From Staphylococcus cornubiensis (GTDB lineage: Bacteria; Bacillota; Bacilli; Staphylococcales; Staphylococcaceae), in assembly GCF_900183575.1 (NCBI RefSeq), contig NZ_FXUZ01000001.1:62001-126000 (forward strand): a stretch of 64,000 nucleotides of DNA, written 5' to 3'. Below the pieces are notes generated by a model. The model searched no databases, was not told the origin of the DNA, and saw only the letters and a program-made list of their open reading frames with translations. Position 1 is the first letter of the stretch, and every line of letters begins with the position of its first letter. Made by a program: the position numbers and the translations under genes. This document shows positions 10,293-18,155 of the stretch, in pieces.

Positions 10293-10654
10293 GTGCGCAT
10301 TCCTCCTAATTTGTATCCTAGGAAACAAGAGCAGAGACCTCCACAATAACTGCATAAGCCATAAGTCACCAAGGTGAACCAGGCCATTTGTTGAGCAAGC
10401 GTGACGAGTTCGAATTGAAAAGTTGAAAATGTCGTCAGTGCGCCTAGTAAACCTGTTGTAAGGCCTTGTTTTAGTTTGGGATGGCTTACGAACCAATGAT
10501 TTAAGCGAACAGTGACATATCCCATTAAAAAGGCACCTAACAAATTTGCAATGAAGGTGCCTATCGGTAATGGATATCCAATTGTTATGAAGCTCATTTG
10601 CCATCTCAATAGTGCACCTATTCCGCCACCGAGAAAGATAAAAATATACTTCAA
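10289..10654 (-). CDS. crcB: fluoride channel protein CrcB (first of pair)
   Basis: First of two adjacent CrcB homologues (121 aa), a small four-helix membrane protein. It has GGGIGALLRW at the start, NLLGAFLMGY near 37-46 and GLLGALTTFSTFQFE near 68-82. Paired crcB genes in Gram-positives often encode the two halves of a heterodimeric Fluc channel; that is family knowledge, not shown here. Only 23 bases separate it from the upstream membrane-protein gene, so the three form an operon. No fluoride riboswitch was recognised upstream. Confidence 0.92.
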   Translation of the reverse strand: MKYIFIFLGGGIGALLRWQMSFITIGYPLPIGTFIANLLGAFLMGYVTVRLNHWFVSHPKLKQGLTTGLLGALTTFSTFQFELVTLAQQMAWFTLVTYGLCSYCGGLCSCFLGYKLGGMRT

Positions 10655-10677
10655 ACTATCACCATTTCTTTTTTAAG

Positions 10678-10980
10678 TTAAATAATACCAAATGTGTAAA
10701 GTGAAGCGAGGAGATGTAACACTAAAACGACGAGTAGTAACAATGGTTGAATTTTAGAGGCTTTATGGATCCAATTTCGACGCTCTGGTAAATGTTTAAT
10801 TGATTTATCAGCGAATCGAATAGCAAATATTAAAATCAAACAATTGACGATACTACATACTAAAATGAGCTTAATAATAGATGTAAAGTGTGCGTTAAGT
10901 AATGGATTAAGCGTATTAAAATAAAGGCTGATTAACATTAACAACACAGATAAGTAGAAGTATTTCTTAGATTTAGACAT
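10678..10980 (-). CDS. small membrane protein of unknown function
   Basis: A 100-aa protein with about three predicted membrane spans (about 7-23, 32-51 and 75-95) and a basic linker HLPERRNW between spans two and three. I do not recognise a family function. ATG 10980 has AAAGGAGGC at the right distance; an in-frame ATG 11 codons upstream has none. It is the first gene of the operon with the crcB pair, so a link to ion homeostasis is possible but unproven. Confidence 0.7.
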   Translation of the reverse strand: MSKSKKYFYLSVLLMLISLYFNTLNPLLNAHFTSIIKLILVCSIVNCLILIFAIRFADKSIKHLPERRNWIHKASKIQPLLLLVVLVLHLLASLYTFGII

Positions 10981-11133
10981 AGTATGCCTCCTTTTCGTAT
11001 CGCTTGTTATCATATCACATTTTAGAATTCATTTGCATCTGCTGAAAAAATTTTGTAAGCGTAAAGATGGCATTGGGGCCTTAAAAAATGTTATAACTTT
11101 AGTATGATAAAAATATCAAGGAGGCACAATTAA

Positions 11134-11844
11134 ATGGCTGATTTAAAAGTACGCGTGTTTGCTGATGGTGCAGACATCGAACAAATGAAAAAAGCATATC
11201 AAAACAAAGAGGTAGACGGTTTTACTACTAACCCAAGCTTAATGGCGAAAGCAGGCGTAAAAGATTACGTTGAATTCGCAAAAGAAGCTGTTGAAGCGAT
11301 TCCTGATGCTTCTATCTCTTTTGAAGTGTTTGGCGACGATATGGAAACAATGGAAAAAGAAGCGGAAATCATCCAACAATTTGGTGAAAACATTTTCGTT
11401 AAAATCCCTGTTGTAAACACTAAAGGGGAGTCAATGATTCCACTTATTAAAAGCTTATCAGCTAAAGGTGTTAAACTTAACGTTACAGCTGTATACACAA
11501 TCGAACAAGTTAAAGAAATCACTGAAGCTGTAACTGCTGGTGTTGAAACATATGTATCAGTATTCGCAGGTCGTATTGCTGACACAGGTGTAGACCCAAT
11601 GCCATTAATGAAAGAATCAGTTGAAGTGACACACAGCAAGGAAGGCGTGCAACTTTTATGGGCAAGCTGTCGTGAATTATTCAACGTGATCCAAGCTGAT
11701 GAAATTGGTGCAGACATCATCACTTGTCCGTCAGATGTTGTTAAAAAAGTATCAAACATCGGTCGTGATATTAACGAATTATCTGTAGACACTGTTCAAG
11801 GTTTCGCTAAAGACATCAAATCTTCAGGTCTTAGCATTTTATAA
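11134..11844 (+). CDS. tal: transaldolase-like protein (TalC/FSA family)
   Basis: Aldolase-fold protein of the small transaldolase/fructose-6-phosphate aldolase family, probably acting in the pentose phosphate pathway. The N-terminal VDGFTTNPSLMAKAG motif (about 28-42) is typical. The Schiff-base lysine is in FVKIPVV (K90), followed by KLNVTAVYT and VFAGRIADTGVDP. At 236 aa it is slightly longer than FSA. ATG 11134 follows AAGGAGG. It is monocistronic with a strong terminator. Confidence 0.88.
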   Translation: MADLKVRVFADGADIEQMKKAYQNKEVDGFTTNPSLMAKAGVKDYVEFAKEAVEAIPDASISFEVFGDDMETMEKEAEIIQQFGENIFVKIPVVNTKGESMIPLIKSLSAKGVKLNVTAVYTIEQVKEITEAVTAGVETYVSVFAGRIADTGVDPMPLMKESVEVTHSKEGVQLLWASCRELFNVIQADEIGADIITCPSDVVKKVSNIGRDINELSVDTVQGFAKDIKSSGLSIL

Positions 11845-11877
11845 TCTGACAGTCTCGCATTCATATTTATAAAATAA

Positions 11878-11946
11878 AGCACATAAGAGTGGGGAGAAAT
11901 CTAGTTTTGTTTAGATTTCAAAGACCCACCCTTATGTGCTTTTTTG
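11878..11946 (+). terminator. long-stem terminator after tal
   Basis: Arms GCACATAAGAGTGGG and CCCACCCTTATGTGC close a long loop that itself contains pairing AAATCTA/TAGATTT, followed by TTTTTT. Confidence 0.88.
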
Positions 11947-12021
11947 TGTTGATTGGAGCTTGCAATACAGCTCGATTTTAGCTATGCTTTGTGAAGGTAA
12001 AACGACATAAAGGAGTCTATC

Positions 12022-12471
12022 ATGCGAAAAGACGTATTTGAATATAAGATAAAAAAAGAGTTGTGGTATCTCAATCGACGTGAGAAAAATGATTTAACAC
12101 AATACTTTGAAAAACATTCTATCGAAACATTACAACAACAATATCGGACGCCTCGAAGTTTCGTGAATCATTATTTGCAACATGAAATCTTTGGGACGCG
12201 TATTGTATCGTCTGGTCATTTAGTCACATCATTAGTTGGCTTACTTATTGCGAATATTTTATTGTTAGGGCTGTTTATTACAGGGTTGTTGCTCAGTTTA
12301 AGTGCAATCAATTATTTCATCCAACCACAAGTCAGCTTATCTATAGGCGTTGTGATCGCAATTTTGTTAAGTGCAATCGTATTAATGATTGTTGCTGTCT
12401 ACTTAATGAAACGCGCAAATGCATTTTTCACAAAAAGATTACTATTGTATAAATTTAATAAAGTCAACTAA
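12022..12471 (+). CDS. membrane protein with HAAS-like cytoplasmic N-terminus
   Basis: A 149-aa protein of unknown function. Residues 1-60 are charged and helical (KKELWYLNRREKNDLTQYF), resembling the N-terminal regulatory domain seen in DUF1700/HAAS proteins; two hydrophobic segments follow (about 66-92 and 103-130) and a basic tail. The family link is tentative. ATG 12022 follows AAGGAG. Its last four bases overlap the convergent ecfX gene. Confidence 0.65.
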   Translation: MRKDVFEYKIKKELWYLNRREKNDLTQYFEKHSIETLQQQYRTPRSFVNHYLQHEIFGTRIVSSGHLVTSLVGLLIANILLLGLFITGLLLSLSAINYFIQPQVSLSIGVVIAILLSAIVLMIVAVYLMKRANAFFTKRLLLYKFNKVN

Positions 12472-12908
12472 AGCGACATTAAAGCTGTGAGTAAATACGC
12501 ATCTTTCCATTTTCGAACGAATTGATTTAACGGAATAGGGACGATGAGTGACAAGTTGTTATTGAAATGAATACGTGTTGCTTGTTGATGAGATGAAGCA
12601 GCAATGACTTGAGTGATATTGATATAATACTGAATTGTTGCACGTTGTGATTGCAGTGGACAAAGGATTAACGACTTACTTAAAAATATCGGTATCATTT
12701 GATGTACATTTAACGCTGAGCTAGCAATTTTTTGTTGTGTGCGCACATTTTTTTGAAATTGAAAAGCCAGTTGCTCGATATATTGTTTCATTGATAAGTG
12801 ACTATGTTGTTTATGCGTCAAATGTTGAATGACTAATTCATATTCTAAAGATTCTGAAGATTTAACGTATAGTATATTTTCGTATTGGGGTTTTGTCATT
12901 AATGTCAT
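12468..12908 (-). CDS. ecfX: EcfX-position protein with ComK-like core
   Basis: This gene follows sigS with a two-base gap, the position of ecfX in S. aureus, whose product is proposed to modulate SigS. The protein (146 aa) has no membrane segment. Residues about 68-138 resemble the DNA-binding core of ComK: MIPIFLSKSLILCP, then RIHFNNNLSLIVPI, then LNQFVRKWKDAYLL, which line up with the PIMV..., TFSNGKTMELPI and NSF..VYRTAWL segments of B. subtilis ComK. ATG 12908 follows AAAGGA. The assignment rests on position plus this similarity; the role is inference. Confidence 0.7.
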   Translation of the reverse strand: MTLMTKPQYENILYVKSSESLEYELVIQHLTHKQHSHLSMKQYIEQLAFQFQKNVRTQQKIASSALNVHQMIPIFLSKSLILCPLQSQRATIQYYINITQVIAASSHQQATRIHFNNNLSLIVPIPLNQFVRKWKDAYLLTALMSL

Positions 12909-12910
12909 GG

Positions 12911-13408
12911 CTAAAATCCTTTCTTTAAATCATCTTGTGTCAGTGCTTGTCTTATATGATGAAAAGTGGCAATTTTATATTTGCGAATAGTAGTGGCTGA
13001 TACCTGCATCAACTGTTGAATCTCTTTTTGTTGATAACCTTGCATATAAAAATGAAACCAAATGCGATGTGTAGGTTTTAATGTTTGAACGACATCTTCA
13101 AGCAACAAATAGTGTTCGGTAGTCGTCATAACTTTCAATTCATGAGTTGTAGTATCGAGAGGGACAGTGGCGAGGTATTTTTGTGACGCACGCAGTAAAT
13201 CGATAAGGTAATATTTGAGTTGATAACTGACATAGGTTTTAAAAGACTGATTTAAAGTTGCATCGTATTTTAGGGAGAGTTCCCATAACCTAATCGATAG
13301 CAGTTGGAAGTATTCATCATAATTATACGAAATTTGATGCTGATGTAGTAGAAAATGTATGAATTTATGGTAATTTTCATAAAGTGTATTAAAAACGATA
13401 TGAATCAC
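12911..13408 (-). CDS. sigS: ECF-type RNA polymerase sigma factor SigS
   Basis: Alternative sigma factor of the staphylococcal SigS type. Region 2 is visible as YNYDEYFQLLSIRLWELS (about 28-45) running to YQLKYYLIDLLRASQ; region 4 has the helix-turn-helix GYQQKEIQQLMQVSATTIRK near 128-147. Length of 165 aa suits the family. The start is uncertain: GTG at 13408 shares its G with the AAAGGAG ribosome site, whereas the ideally spaced codon is ATC at 13399. Transcribed with ecfX. It diverges from the small gene at 13595. Confidence 0.88.
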   Translation of the reverse strand: MIHIVFNTLYENYHKFIHFLLHQHQISYNYDEYFQLLSIRLWELSLKYDATLNQSFKTYVSYQLKYYLIDLLRASQKYLATVPLDTTTHELKVMTTTEHYLLLEDVVQTLKPTHRIWFHFYMQGYQQKEIQQLMQVSATTIRKYKIATFHHIRQALTQDDLKKGF

Positions 13409-13414
13409 TCCTTT
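13397..13414 (-). promoter_or_regulatory. anomalous sigS translation start
   Basis: On the minus strand AAAGGAG (13414 to 13408) is followed by TGATTCAT and then ATC GTT TTT AAT. The only canonical start in frame, GTG, begins on the last G of the Shine-Dalgarno; eight bases beyond it is ATC. Confidence 0.6.
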
Positions 13415-13594
13415 CGTTTTGACCGGTCATTGGAGTTATAACATAGCGAAATGATTGTGACATTTTACTTTTTATGCTATTTTATGTTTAATACAAGAAT
13501 TAGAAATCGTTTTATCGCTGTTTTTTTAATCAAACAATGTATTAATAGCACATTCGGACATTTCAAATATATAAAATAAATGGGGGAGGTTATT

Positions 13595-13816
13595 ATGGAT
13601 TACGAACATTTAAATTTAGAGCATTTTTTTGCGCGTAATGATGATTTGGACATCATTAGAGATCGTTCAGAATTCGTCATGATTAATAATATGACAAAAG
13701 AAATGATGTATCGTGATGGTGATGTAGAAGGTACAATTAATCTCGCACGTTATTATTATAAAAATCGCTCTCAGGCAGCAAGTTTCATTATGATGGATTA
13801 CCACCGCGAAAAATAG
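13595..13816 (+). CDS. small acidic protein of unknown function
   Basis: A 73-aa soluble protein with no recognised domain. It is rich in D, E, R and Y, with no signal peptide or membrane segment (for example LEHFFARNDDLDIIRDRS near 8-25). ATG 13595 is preceded by GGGGGAGG, a very strong ribosome site; the GTG-type start five codons earlier overlaps that site. It diverges from sigS and has its own terminator, so it is a stand-alone gene. Confidence 0.75.
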   Translation: MDYEHLNLEHFFARNDDLDIIRDRSEFVMINNMTKEMMYRDGDVEGTINLARYYYKNRSQAASFIMMDYHREK

Positions 13817-13852
13817 TAATGAATTAGTTTACATGTTCATTACTATTTTTTT
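13812..13852 (+). terminator. intrinsic terminator
   Basis: AATAGTAATGAA pairs with TTCATTACTATT over 12 bases and is followed by T residues. It overlaps the stop codon of the small gene upstream. Confidence 0.85.
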
Positions 13853-13973
13853 ATGAATTTGTGACAAGGTATGAAACGGATTGTACAGAGTCGTGTAAGG
13901 TGGTAAAATTTGAAGTCAAGCAAGTCAATTTTAATTGTATTTGAATAATGAAACATTCTGAAGAGGTGTGTTT

Positions 13974-14837
13974 ATGAGAAAGCACAAGAAAGGTTCCATC
14001 TTTGCTGTCATGGCATCTTTAATTATTGCTGCGGTTGCAGGTTTTTTCTTTTTCAAAATGATTGAAGATCAAATTTTCTTTAAAAGTGTTGATCAAGTTG
14101 AAAAAGTTGAAAAGTTAGATGTCACTTTAAAGCAGGCATCTGAAAAACAAATCGACAACTATACAAGCCAACAAGTTTCAAATAAAGATCATACCAATTG
14201 GCGTGACGCTTCAGATTCTGAAATTCGTCAGGCAATGGATAGTTCGAGTTTTATGGATGACAAGCGTCAAAAGTATCAATTTTTAGATTTGTCAAAGTAT
14301 CAAGGTATCGATAAAAATAGAATTAAACGTATGTTGAGAGATCATCGCACATTACTCGCGCATACTGACGATTTTGTAAATGCTGCAAAAGAAAAACAAG
14401 TGAATGAAGTGTATTTGATTTCACATGCATTGTTAGAAACAGGTTCAGTGGTGTCTGAACTGTCTAACGGTGTCGAAATTGACGGTAAAAAATATTATAA
14501 TTTTTATGGTGTAGGTGCACTTGATGAAAACCCAGTTAAGACAGGGGCAGAATATGCGAAGAAAAAAGGTTGGGACACACCAGAAAAAGCAATTTATGGT
14601 GGCGCAGCGTTTATACATGACCATTACTTATCAAATCCGAATCAAAACACGTTATATAGTATGAGATGGAATCCAAAAAATCCAGGTGAACATCAATATG
14701 CCACAGACATTAACTGGGCGAAAAGTAACGCAGTGATTATGGCAGATTTTTATAAAGACATGAAAACTGAAGGTAAGTATTTTAACTGGTATGTTTACAA
14801 AGATGATAAAAAGCATCAAGACGGTCATAACTACTAG
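13974..14837 (+). CDS. sagB: membrane-anchored glucosaminidase SagB
   Basis: Endo-beta-N-acetylglucosaminidase that trims nascent glycan strands. A basic N-terminus and one membrane helix (about 9-29) anchor it with the catalytic domain outside. The glucosaminidase domain (about 120-275) has EVYLISHALLETGSVVSEL, where the catalytic Glu is in LLETG, and YYNFYGVGALDENP with YGGAAFIHDHYL downstream. ATG 13974 follows AGAGGTG; 287 aa matches SagB of S. aureus in size and gene position next to sigS. Related Sag proteins exist elsewhere in staphylococcal genomes, so position supports the symbol. Confidence 0.9.
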   Translation: MRKHKKGSIFAVMASLIIAAVAGFFFFKMIEDQIFFKSVDQVEKVEKLDVTLKQASEKQIDNYTSQQVSNKDHTNWRDASDSEIRQAMDSSSFMDDKRQKYQFLDLSKYQGIDKNRIKRMLRDHRTLLAHTDDFVNAAKEKQVNEVYLISHALLETGSVVSELSNGVEIDGKKYYNFYGVGALDENPVKTGAEYAKKKGWDTPEKAIYGGAAFIHDHYLSNPNQNTLYSMRWNPKNPGEHQYATDINWAKSNAVIMADFYKDMKTEGKYFNWYVYKDDKKHQDGHNY

Positions 14838-14857
14838 ATGCTATCGATCAAAGAATA

Positions 14858-14908
14858 TAAAAAAGGTTGCATTGCCACGGTATATGTGTGCAACGCAACC
14901 TTTTTTAT
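14858..14908. terminator. bidirectional terminator after sagB
   Basis: AAAAAAGGTTGC pairs with GCAACCTTTTTT around a loop with further partial pairing. T-tracts on both strands serve sagB and the opposite small gene. Confidence 0.9.
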
Positions 14909-14929
14909 TTCGTCTTAACTTAATCATCA

Positions 14930-15010
14930 TTACTCAGCTTTATTTTTTCGACCGAGTACAAAAAACAAGACTATTGTTGAAATGACGACACGTACAATCA
15001 TTTTTAACAT
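14930..15010 (-). CDS. 26-aa hydrophobic membrane peptide
   Basis: A short reading frame of 26 codons starting MLKMIVRVVISTIVLFFVLG and ending with a charged tail RKNKAE. It forms one predicted transmembrane helix with positive charges at both ends. It has a good ribosome site AAAGGAG (complement of 15020-15026) nine bases before ATG 15010, and ends just before the bidirectional terminator. It lies 44 bases downstream of the broken binding-protein gene. Whether it is an orphan membrane peptide or a type I toxin-like peptide cannot be told. Confidence 0.6.
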   Translation of the reverse strand: MLKMIVRVVISTIVLFFVLGRKNKAE

Positions 15011-15054
15011 ATTAATGCACTCCTTTATCTCTTCAGTCTACAATTTTCATGAAA

Positions 15055-15966
15055 TTATTCAAAGTAATGATGTGCTTCTAAATAATCTTTTGCGACGGTT
15101 GCGGGTTCTTTGCCTTTACCGTCAGCTTCATAATTTAATGATTGCATTTGTTCAGTATTAACTTTGCCTGTTAAATCGTCTAATGATTGTTTCACTTCTG
15201 GATGTTCTTTTAACAATGCATCAGTTGCAAAGGCGCTCGCATCATACGGTGGAAAGAACTTTCGATCATCTTTAAGAACGACTAAATCATATGCTGCGAT
15301 TCTTCCGTCTGTCGTATAACCGAGAGCGACGTCCAACTTTTATTTTTTTAAGCATCATAAACAAGGCCGATTTGCATAGGACGTACAGTATTAAAATCAA
15401 AACCGCAAGCTCTCGTGAAGGCAGGATACCCATCACCGGCACGTTTAATCCACGTACTGTCCGTTCCTAAACGCAATTCGTCACTGTATTGTTTAAGATC
15501 TGATACCTTATGAAGATGATACTTAGCAGCTGTTTCTTTAGTGACCATAAAGGCAAAGGGTGTTTTCAAACCCGTATGAGTCAAACCAAGTCTGATGAAA
15601 CCTTTTCTTGAATTGCTGCTGTGTAACGTCCATCGCTTGAGCAGGGTCTTTAATGGGATCCATCTCTAGCGCACCAACTAAATCTGTACCAGTATAACGC
15701 GTGGACGAAATATTTGCGTCACCATTCAATAAAGCATTGTGTTGAATCGTACTTGACCCAAGATTATTGATGATCGTGGGCTTGATTTTTCCATGGGTAT
15801 CATGTTCAATTTTTAAACGAATCATATGTGCCATAATTTGAGATTCGCTAGTTGAAAGTGCCGTAATTTTGACATTATCGTTTGAAGCACTACCTAATCC
15901 TAGCAATGAACAACTTGCTAGAAAAATCATGCTCGCCATGAGTAACCCGAACCATTTTTTATTCAT
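15055..15966 (-). pseudogene. broken osmoprotectant ABC transporter binding lipoprotein (OpuCC-like)
   Basis: Remnant of a glycine betaine/carnitine/choline substrate-binding lipoprotein. Reading in order on the minus strand, the signal peptide with lipobox LASC, then the domain through WFDSYGFENT, then FMVTKETAAKYHL...RLGTDSTWI...RPMQIGLVYDA, then DVALGYTTDGRIAAYDLVVL...YEADGKGKEPATVAKDYL are all recognisable. They fall in shifted frames: one extra base in the G run at 15558-15560, then a TAA in place of a Leu codon near 15351 and a one-base loss in the A run near 15340. No clear ribosome site precedes ATG 15966. No permease or ATPase gene is adjacent, so it was probably an orphan or lost its partners. 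Confidence 0.88.
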
Positions 15967-16129
15967 CAAAAAATACAAAATTTTGTTATATTCATCATTA
16001 TAACATAGTCAATTTTAACCATTTTAATCATTAACGATTGAAGGGTAAAATGTAAAATCCTTAATTAATAGAGCACATTCAGGGTATAATAGAGTGGAAA
16101 TGTACAAAATTGAGTGAGGATGGTGCAAA

Positions 16130-17698
16130 ATGAGAGTAGCCATTGTCGGAATGGGAACAGCTGGTGTCAGTGTTTTAAGACAGCTCGTTAAATATAAGCA
16201 ATTTAAAAAGATAGAAGTTGATTTATATGATAATGCTTATAATATGGGCCAAGGCGAACCCTTTCAAAATGATAGCGAAGATTTTTTAATTAATGTGCCT
16301 GTCGACCGTTTATCTTTAAACATCGACAATATTTTAGAATTTAGAGAATGGTACAACGAACAAGATACTTTCGATTATGGAGATGCAGATTATCTACCAA
16401 GATATGTGTTTGGCCATTACATGAAAAGTTATTTAGAACAGTTTGATACGGAATTTGATAATGTCAATGTGATCAAACATGAAGTGACACATATGTATAT
16501 TGAAGAGCAAGAAAGTGAAATTATCCCTAAACGTATTGTCGTTTGTACAGGAGATGATGTGGACTCATGTCAAAAATATGATTATGTTTTCTTCACGATT
16601 GGTACGATGTCTTACAATGATCCGTATGGTTTGAAAGGACAACAAGGTTATATCCATTCTCCATATCCAGCGAATCAAACTTTAGCTGAAGTGGATGATA
16701 ATGATGCAGTCGCAATTATTGGTACAGGACTCGCTAGTTTAGATGTTGTACGTCATGCTTTAAGTCATCATCAAAAAATGCCGATTGTGATGGCAAGTCG
16801 TAGCGGTAAATTACCAAGTGTGCGTGGAACGATGCAAGATATTACCTTTCAATTTTTAACGGTTGAAAATTTTGATGCGTTGAAGGCAGAACATATGGGT
16901 GTGGTGCCTTTAGAAGAGGCAGTTGCATTGTTTAAAAAAGAGTTTGAAGTGCGTGATATTCCATTAGAAAAGTTATTAAAACGACGGAAATACGATACGG
17001 TTCGTGACTTGAATTATGATTTGAATCATCCAGATGAAGTAGGTGCGTTGCAAAGCGTATTTGAAACGTTAAAAGAAAACATGGACTGGATTTGGAATAG
17101 TTTGAGTCGTGAAGACCAAGAACAATTTTTAAATAAATATCATCGCTATATGAAAGAAAATACAAATCCAATGCCGAAAGAAACAGCGCAATTGTTAGTT
17201 GATGAAATTAAAGCAGGCCGTTTACAAGTGTTGTCGGGTCTAGAGCATGTACGTCAATTTTATGGTAAATATCGTTTGCGTTTTAAAAATGTACATGAAG
17301 AAATGAAAATGGACGTGATTATAAATGCGACAGGACCGAAAAAACATTTGGCTCAGTTAGATGAAGATGACGCGTTATTACTCGATGTGGCCAATCGTCA
17401 AATCGTACAAGCGCATCCTCTAGGTGGTATTCAAATCGTGCCAGCAACGAATGAAGTCATTAGTCCACTGTATGGAACGTTGAAAAACTTACGTGCAATC
17501 GGTCAAATGACAAACGGGGTCAACTTTGAGCGTAATGGCGTCACAATGATTATTCAACAAGCTGTGAGTGCAGTAGAAAACTTATATGACACTTACAAAG
17601 CGAAAAAGGCACTTGAAAAAGAAGCGCGTAAACAACAAAAGAAAGCCGAAGAGAAAGAGAAAAAGAAAAAAGACAAGAAGAAAAAGAAGAAGAAATAG
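16130..17698 (+). CDS. FAD/NAD(P)-binding protein with lysine-rich tail
   Basis: Predicted flavoprotein of the FAD_NAD_binding group found in staphylococci; substrate unknown. The N-terminus is a Rossmann dinucleotide fold VAIVGMGTAGVSVLRQL with GxGxxG. A second nucleotide motif AIIGTGLASLDVVRHAL lies near 200-216, and IINATGPKKHL near 396 is typical of FAD-dependent monooxygenase-like folds. The last 30 residues are almost only Lys with some Glu, an unusual basic tail. ATG 16130 follows GAGGATGG. It is monocistronic and ends before the terminator upstream of the rib leader. Confidence 0.75.
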   Translation: MRVAIVGMGTAGVSVLRQLVKYKQFKKIEVDLYDNAYNMGQGEPFQNDSEDFLINVPVDRLSLNIDNILEFREWYNEQDTFDYGDADYLPRYVFGHYMKSYLEQFDTEFDNVNVIKHEVTHMYIEEQESEIIPKRIVVCTGDDVDSCQKYDYVFFTIGTMSYNDPYGLKGQQGYIHSPYPANQTLAEVDDNDAVAIIGTGLASLDVVRHALSHHQKMPIVMASRSGKLPSVRGTMQDITFQFLTVENFDALKAEHMGVVPLEEAVALFKKEFEVRDIPLEKLLKRRKYDTVRDLNYDLNHPDEVGALQSVFETLKENMDWIWNSLSREDQEQFLNKYHRYMKENTNPMPKETAQLLVDEIKAGRLQVLSGLEHVRQFYGKYRLRFKNVHEEMKMDVIINATGPKKHLAQLDEDDALLLDVANRQIVQAHPLGGIQIVPATNEVISPLYGTLKNLRAIGQMTNGVNFERNGVTMIIQQAVSAVENLYDTYKAKKALEKEARKQQKKAEEKEKKKKDKKKKKKK

Positions 17699-17754
17699 GC
17701 TTTTGAAGTAGGTGCATTGAGCATCTAAGGTCATTTGTTTCAATACATTTTTAA

Positions 17755-17787
17755 TTGATTCAACATAATCAATTTATGTTGAATCAA
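17755..17787. repeat. perfect 14-bp inverted repeat
   Basis: TTGATTCAACATAA and TTATGTTGAATCAA are exact complements separated by TCAAT. There is no T-tract, so it is not a simple terminator; it could be a binding site or an RNA stability hairpin. Confidence 0.7.
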
Positions 17788-17818
17788 TTGTAATATTAGA
17801 ACAGATAAGATAATATAG

Positions 17819-17855
17819 ACGCATGGACTTTTCACAGGTCCATGCGTATCTTTTA
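17819..17855 (+). terminator. intrinsic terminator upstream of rib leader
   Basis: ACGCATGGAC pairs perfectly with GTCCATGCGT around a nine-base loop, followed by ATCTTTTATT. It probably ends the flavoprotein transcript. A promoter-like TTGTAA-17-TATTAT-type pair (TTGTAA at 17788, TAATAT at 17811) lies just before it. Confidence 0.7.
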
Positions 17856-17876
17856 TTCTCAATACAATTTCATATA

Positions 17877-18142
17877 TTCTTTCGGGGCTGGGTGAAATTC
17901 CCAACCGGCAGTAAATGATAAGCCTGCGACCCGTATCATTGATTTGGTATGGCTGATCTAGTGAGAATCTAGAGCCGACAGTGAAAGTCTGGATGGGAGG
18001 AAGAATAGTGACGGCATTTTTCACATCTCATATGTGAGTTTATTTGTCGTATCCAAATTTTGAATGAAAAAAGTATCAATGTGTTTTGATCACTTTTCAT
18101 ACATCCTACCACTCGAAGTCGACAATCGAGTGGCTTTTTTAT
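17877..18142 (+). promoter_or_regulatory. FMN riboswitch (RFN element) with terminator
   Basis: The aptamer spans 17877-18008 and has the canonical RFN blocks: CGGGGCTGGGTGAAATTCCC, ACCGGCAGTAAATGATAAGCC, TGATCTAGTGAGAATCTAGAG, CCGACAGTGAAAGTCTGGATG and GGAGGAAGAAT. A terminator (CCACTCGA/TCGAGTGG then T7, 18109-18142) follows. FMN should switch off the rib operon. Confidence 0.97.
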
Positions 18143-18155
18143 TGAGGTGAAAGTT

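Noticed and set aside
10293..10604. 104-residue N-terminal extension of the second CrcB protein
   Set aside because: It is a shifted frame inside the first crcB gene; the proper start at 10292 has AGGAGG and gives a normal CrcB length.
10655..10677. Fluoride riboswitch upstream of crcB
   Set aside because: Only 23 bases separate crcB from the preceding gene and no GGNGAUGG-type aptamer sequence was found there or before 10980.
17788..17816. Promoter TTGTAA-17-TAATAT as the rib operon promoter
   Set aside because: It would start transcription at a terminator hairpin directly in front of the FMN riboswitch, so use for the rib operon is doubtful; kept only as a remark.
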